Below, piece after piece: positions 41,692 to 41,834 of a stretch of 41,834 bases of DNA. Each line of letters opens with the position of its first letter. The stretch's first letter is position 1. Both the position numbers and the translations under genes were made by a program. The DNA comes from Candidatus Methanomethylicus mesodigestus. GTDB taxonomy: Archaea; Thermoproteota; Methanomethylicia; Methanomethylicales; Methanomethylicaceae. Below the pieces are notes generated by a model that made no database searches, had not been told where the DNA came from, and saw only the letters and a list, made by a program, of their open reading frames with translations. The DNA lies in NCBI GenBank assembly GCA_001717005.1, contig MAGS01000039.1, positions 49,737 to 91,570 of the forward strand, given 5' to 3'.

Positions 41692-41834
41692 TTATGTCTT
41701 ATTGAAGATGGTCTTGACTATCTGCTCTATCCTTCCCGCCAAAAGAGGGGCCTGCACTGGCTTGCTGAACACGACGATCCTTGCCGACAAGTCGCTGTTC
41801 AGCTCCAACTCGATATGAGTCCGCTCCCTATTCG
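41692..41834 (-). CDS. Partial gene, C-terminal 46 residues, unidentified
   Basis: An open frame runs from the window edge to a TAA stop at 41692. It ends SARIVVFSKPVQAPLLAGRI and then EQIVKTIFNKT. The length and helix-like end resemble the C-terminus of START/SRPBCC-type proteins, but too little is present to assign a family. It precedes the flavodoxin gene on the same strand by about 57 bp. Confidence 0.5.
   Translation of the reverse strand, partial: NRERTHIELELNSDLSARIVVFSKPVQAPLLAGRIEQIVKTIFNKT

Noticed and set aside
1-41834. tRNA, rRNA, CRISPR array or insertion sequence
   Set aside because: No TpsiC-arm motif GGTTCRA with acceptor pairing, no direct-repeat/spacer series and no transposase-like frame were seen on either strand by eye.

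Overview
The window comes from an archaeon. It has class III (archaeal pilin) signal peptides feeding an ArlI/ArlJ-like secretion ATPase and platform protein, an archaeal NreA repair protein with a PCNA-binding tail, a UPF0282 metallohydrolase, a Fe-dependent type IB GTP cyclohydrolase, a geranylgeranyl-reductase-family flavoprotein and a Sulfolobus tokodaii-type RNase HI. Many genes have AT-rich TATA boxes about 25-35 bp before the start and little or no leader. Uncultured TACK-type archaea are a reasonable guess, but the lineage cannot be fixed from this sequence alone. No rRNA, tRNA, CRISPR array, integrase or transposase was seen. No gene-free stretch exceeds 300 bp.

Layout. 1-3540: a tandemly duplicated small secreted protein (one copy cut by the window edge), a copper-exporting P-type ATPase and a 47-residue YHS/TRASH metal-binding protein, with a short decayed copA remnant between the duplicated genes. 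3604-6739: UPF0282 hydrolase, then NreA and a radical SAM protein of the spore-photolyase-like family, translationally coupled. 6829-13448: a six-gene type IV pilus operon (four pilin-like proteins, one very large, then ATPase and platform protein). 13573-14700: MFS transporter. 14669-18936 (minus): a group 3b [NiFe] sulfhydrogenase operon in the Pyrococcus-like order beta-gamma-delta-alpha, ending in a thioredoxin. A winged-helix regulator lies upstream at 19112-19492.

19714-25610: an island of secreted proteins, including a 1305-residue PKD/InlB-repeat protein followed by two small membrane-anchored proteins of unknown function. 25627-28904: two coupled small membrane proteins (one with a zinc ribbon), an NCS1 nucleobase-type transporter and a zinc-ribbon/PH-like protein. 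28988-31915: a metallo-beta-lactamase protein of the DHPMP-synthase family, a nitroreductase, QueD and type IB GTP cyclohydrolase, suggesting pterin or 7-deazaguanine (archaeosine) synthesis. 31945-35659: LysE exporter, RNase HI and an 812-residue cell-surface protein with a C-terminal anchor. 35679-39143: DUF1847 protein, FAH-family enzyme, DUF985 cupin and geranylgeranyl-reductase-family protein. 39268-41834: an arrestin-like/zinc-ribbon protein coupled to a TPR protein, a flavodoxin and a partial gene.

The most notable points are a His-to-Ser change at the maturation cleavage site of the hydrogenase large subunit, TTCTGT/ACAGAA inverted repeats near both the pilus promoter and the winged-helix regulator promoter, a large modular pilin-like protein, and a dissected tandem duplication that left a copA scar.
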